Assembly (NCBI RefSeq): GCF_963924675.1 | Contig: NW_027077402.1 | Coordinates: forward strand, 2,542,001-2,606,000 | From: Phocoena phocoena | Lineage: Eukaryota > Chordata > Mammalia > Artiodactyla > Phocoenidae | Direction: 5' to 3' | DNA: 64,000 nucleotides | Shown here: positions 60,766 to 64,000 of the stretch, piece after piece | Numbering within the stretch: the first letter of the stretch is position 1 | Layout: each line of letters opens with the position of its first letter | The notes under the pieces: generated by a model | Seen by the model: the letters and a program-made list of their open reading frames with translations, nothing else | Told to the model about the DNA's origin: nothing | Databases searched by the model: none | Position numbers and translations under genes: made by a program

Positions 60766-62440
60766 CCAAGCAAGCCTGTAAAGGAAATCTGCACTACAAT
60801 GAAATCTCACTGCCCCCCCGGGCAAAAGGGCCATCTGAAAAAAGTGTAAAATCCAGAAAGGTAGGACAGGATATGGAGAGCAGGGAGCCTTGTTATGCTG
60901 ATTGGCAGGATGTAAATTGCCAGCAGCCACCCTGGAGAAGTGTATGGTGTTTCCTGAAACACGTAAGAAACAAAGCAACACAGCCTATGGCACTTCCACT
61001 TATGGTCCTATAGCTTACGGAAATTAAAATCAAAAACAGACAGCCACCCCAATATTTGGGACGGCTGTGTTCACAAGAAGCTCGTCTACAGTATCAGGTA
61101 AATATCCCAGAAAGCAAAAAATGGATAAAGAAGTTGTGGCACGTACGTACAATGCAATATCACTCAGCAATGAAATCTGTGTCATCAGGCCCGTAGCGGC
61201 ATAGTGAGTGGATGCAGGTACGGTGATTCTACGTGAACTACGTCACACAGAAAAAGAAACATCATAAGATATCACTAATACACGGAATGTAAACTTGACT
61301 ACACATGAACTGAATTACAAAACAGAACAGGGTCTCAAATTTAGAAAACCAACTAGTGCTTGCTTATGGGGAAAGGTGCGTTGGGGTGCTGCATAAAACC
61401 AGAGACTGAAATTAGCACAGAAAACATTCCATAAGCCAAATATGTAATAGACAAGACCTACTCCTTGCTCAACGAAATGGACTCAACACCACATATTCAA
61501 CGCCTAGGAATATACCTGACTAGGAAGAATCTTAAAACCCATGGATTATATGTCTCCGTAAGAGAATCAAGCGTGTGTACAGCGGCGGAAATGCAGCAGT
61601 GAAAATCCGATAAATCCCATTATCAAAATAAATTTCGAAAACAAAACACAAAGACAGTGAAATAGAGAGCAATTCTTAAATAATTCACTCAGGTCATGTG
61701 ATGCAACCGGGATTGACCACATCTACACCCAGAGCTGGTTGAGACATAAGGCTGGACACTTCAGGCTGATAGGACTGGTGAGTTTTGGTGAGCAAATGCA
61801 GACCCTTTGAAGTCATACTGCATGGTACCCATTCCATGGGTCCCTACTCTCCAGGTTCAAGGCATTCTTCCTCCAGCTAAAACATGCATGGGAAACCCAG
61901 AGTATTGTCCACCGTGTGATTGGGAAACGATTTAAAATGCATCTCAGTTTTCGTATCCTGGTCCTCGGGTTCACCATTCCAGATGCTTTACTAACACTCT
62001 CCCTGCTTGGAGAGTCAGTGCCTTTAACCTCCTGTTTGGCACAGCTTGCCATTTCTGTGCAAGATGAACAGGAATAGGGAGAACCAATGAGAGACTAGCT
62101 GTAGGTGTCTGCACGGGCAAATGTAACGCTCATTGCCCACCAGGAAGAGGAATTAAACAAAGGCTCAGTGTGCCCTGCTGGAAACAGATTAGGGCCTGAA
62201 GCAATCCTGCGGTTTTGTGCCCAGCTCACAAGAAAGCGAGTTGAAGAAAGGAGCTCACGGGCACTGTACTTCTCAAACCTGCAGAGTTATAAATGACAGC
62301 TATCCTCCAAAAATATATTGAAGTAAGCCTGCGAAGGGTACTTGAAATCGGGGCAGAATTTCAGGAAAACGATTGCAGGGGGTAGACTGAAATTGCCCTG
62401 AAAGCATAGGAAAAGAGGCACAACGTCGACAATGATGCAC
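60694..62440 (+). repeat. Satellite monomer (1,747 bp)
   Basis: Perfect palindrome at 60694-60765 and seven C. One base short because of GGATTATATG in place of GGATATATATG near 61546. Confidence 0.97.
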
Positions 62441-62512
62441 TTGGCCAAAAAGGGCGTATGCGTTTTTTCCTGAATATATTCAGGAAAAAACGCATACGCC
62501 CTTTTTGGCCAA
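62441..62512. repeat. Perfect 72 bp palindrome
   Basis: Identical to the palindrome at 41457-41528. Confidence 0.97.
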
Positions 62513-64000
62513 CCAAGCAAGCCTGTAAAGGAAATCTGCACTACAATGAAATCTCACTGCCCCCCCCCCCCCCCGGGCAAAAGGGCCATCTGAAAAAAGT
62601 GTAAAATCCAGAAAGGTAGGACAGGATATGGAGAACAGGGAGCCTTGTTATGCTGATTGGCAGGATGTAAATTGCCAGCAGCCACCCTGGAGAAGTGTAT
62701 GGTGTTTCCTGAAACACGTAAGAAACAAAGCAACACAGCCTATGGCACTTCCACTTATGGTCCTATAGCTTACGGAAATTAAAATCAAAAACAGACAGCC
62801 ACCCCAATATTTGGTACGGCTGTGTTCACAAGAAGCTCGTCTACAGTATCAGGTAAATATCCCAGAAAGCAAAAAATGGATAAAGAAGTTGTGGCACGTA
62901 CGTACAATGCAATATCACTCAGCAATGAAATCTGTGTCATCAGGCCCGTAGCGGCATAGTGAGTGGATGCAGGTACGGTGATTCTACGTGAACTACGTCA
63001 CACAGAAAAAGAAACATCATAAGATATCACTAATACACGGAATGTAAACTTGACTACACATGAACTGAATTACAAAACAGAACAGGGTCTCAAATTTAGA
63101 AAACCAACTAGTGCTTGCTTATGGGGAAAGGTGCCTTGGGGGGCTGCATAAAACCAGAGACTGAAATTAGCACAGATAACATTCCATAAGCCAAATATGT
63201 AATAGACAAGACCTACTCCTTGCTCAACGAAATGGACTCAACACCACATATTCAACGCCTAGGAATATACCTGACTAGGAAGAATCTTAAAACCCATGGA
63301 TATATATGTCTCCGTAAGAGAATCAAGCGTGTGTACAGCGGCGGAAATGCAGCAGTGAAAATCCGATAAATCCCATTATCAAAATAAATTTCGAAAACAA
63401 AACACAAAGACAGTGAAATAGAGAGCAATTCTTAAATAATTCACTCAGGGCATGTGATGCAACCGGGATTGACCACATCTACACCCAGAGCTGGTTGAGA
63501 CATAAGGCTGGACACTTCAGGCTGATAGCACTGGTGAGTTTCGGTGAGCAAATGCAGACCCTTTGAAGTCATACTGCATGGTACCCATTCCATGGGTCCC
63601 AACTCTCCAGGTTCAAGGCATTCTTCCTCCAGCTAAAACATGCATGGGAAAACCAGAGTATCGTCCACCGTGTGATTGGGAAACGATTTAAAATGCATCT
63701 CAGTTTTCGTATCCTGGTCCTCGGGTTCACCATTCCAGATGCTTTACTAACACTCTCCCCGCTTGGAGAGTCAGTGCCTTTAACCTCCTGTTTCGCACAG
63801 CTTGCCATTTCTGTGCAAGATGAACAGGAATAGGGAGAACCAATGAGAGACTAGCTGTAGGTGTCTGCACGGGCAAATGTAACGCTCATTGCCCACCAGG
63901 AAGAGGAATTAAACAAAGGCTCAGTGTGCCCTGCTGGAAACAGATTAGGGCCTGAAGCAATCCTGCGGTTTTGTGCCCAGCTCACAAGGAAGCGAGTTGA
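62441..64000 (+). repeat. Satellite monomer, partial (window edge)
   Basis: First 1,560 bp of a monomer. Perfect palindrome at 62441-62512; 15 C at the poly-C site (62560-62574), the longest in the window. The array evidently continues beyond the window. Confidence 0.97.

Noticed and set aside
41111..62296. Six or so recurring open frames of 61-148 codons per monomer on both strands
   Set aside because: They repeat at the 1,748 bp spacing, overlap in several frames, have no domains apart from L1 ORF2 fossils, and open or close with single marker changes.
41457..64000. CENP-B box (TTCGnnnnAnnCGGG) in the monomer
   Set aside because: Scanned the reference monomer by eye on both strands; sites beginning TTCG lack the CGGG part. 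Centromere identity is therefore not supported by this motif.
1..64000. tRNA, rRNA or tRNA-derived SINE (CHR-type) genes
   Set aside because: No A/B box pair with cloverleaf or SINE head was recognised.
1..64000. Telomeric TTAGGG arrays or the 422 bp whale heavy satellite
   Set aside because: No such hexamer arrays seen, and the GC-rich satellite has a 592 bp unit with different wording.

Overview
This window is eukaryotic, mammalian heterochromatin, and it contains no intact gene. Most of it is a tandem satellite with a unit of about 1,748 bp. Much of that unit is an old, highly diverged copy of the 3' end of an L1 (LINE-1) element. An L1-derived satellite with a unit near 1.75 kb fits the 'common cetacean satellite', which from memory is about 1.75 kb in baleen, sperm and beaked whales and about 1.58 kb in dolphins and their relatives. 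The less diverged L1 3' ends are also of the artiodactyl/whale kind. My best reading is a pericentromeric or other heterochromatic block of a non-delphinoid whale; the species cannot be fixed from the sequence.

Layout. 1-1486: end of a satellite monomer. 1487-16960: a composite block made of, in order, a variant monomer split by a minus-strand L1 insertion with target-site duplications (2908-3579); a GC-rich nested satellite (3941-9300; 53-54 bp subunit, 592 bp unit, hints of a 1,776 bp three-unit repeat); a diverged monomer (9301-10423); a 5 kb non-satellite island bordered on both sides by L1 3' ends (10424-15450) that holds a minisatellite, a decayed gammaretrovirus-like pol fragment and an LTR-like end; and another diverged monomer. 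16961-23220: about 3.5 ordinary monomers. 23221 to about 38700: a second copy of the whole composite block, displaced by exactly 21,736 bp and almost identical. 39712-64000: a clean head-to-tail array of 14 monomers, nine successive ones being exactly 1,748 bp apart.

Every ordinary monomer carries a 72 bp palindrome, perfect in seven copies. Palindrome arms change together at one position, and two structural junctions of the composite block fall inside or beside it. The edge of the GC-rich satellite lies exactly between the left arm and the central 12 bp. A poly-C tract 40-50 bp downstream accounts for nearly all the length variation in the right-hand array. Together these suggest that the palindrome/poly-C site is where this array breaks, converts and recombines.

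Nothing here needs a protein product. The short open frames recur once per monomer or per subunit, lie on both strands, and look like by-products of the repeats. The ERV and L1 coding relics are broken by stops and frameshifts. Statements on families are from recognition by eye and from memory, not from database searches.
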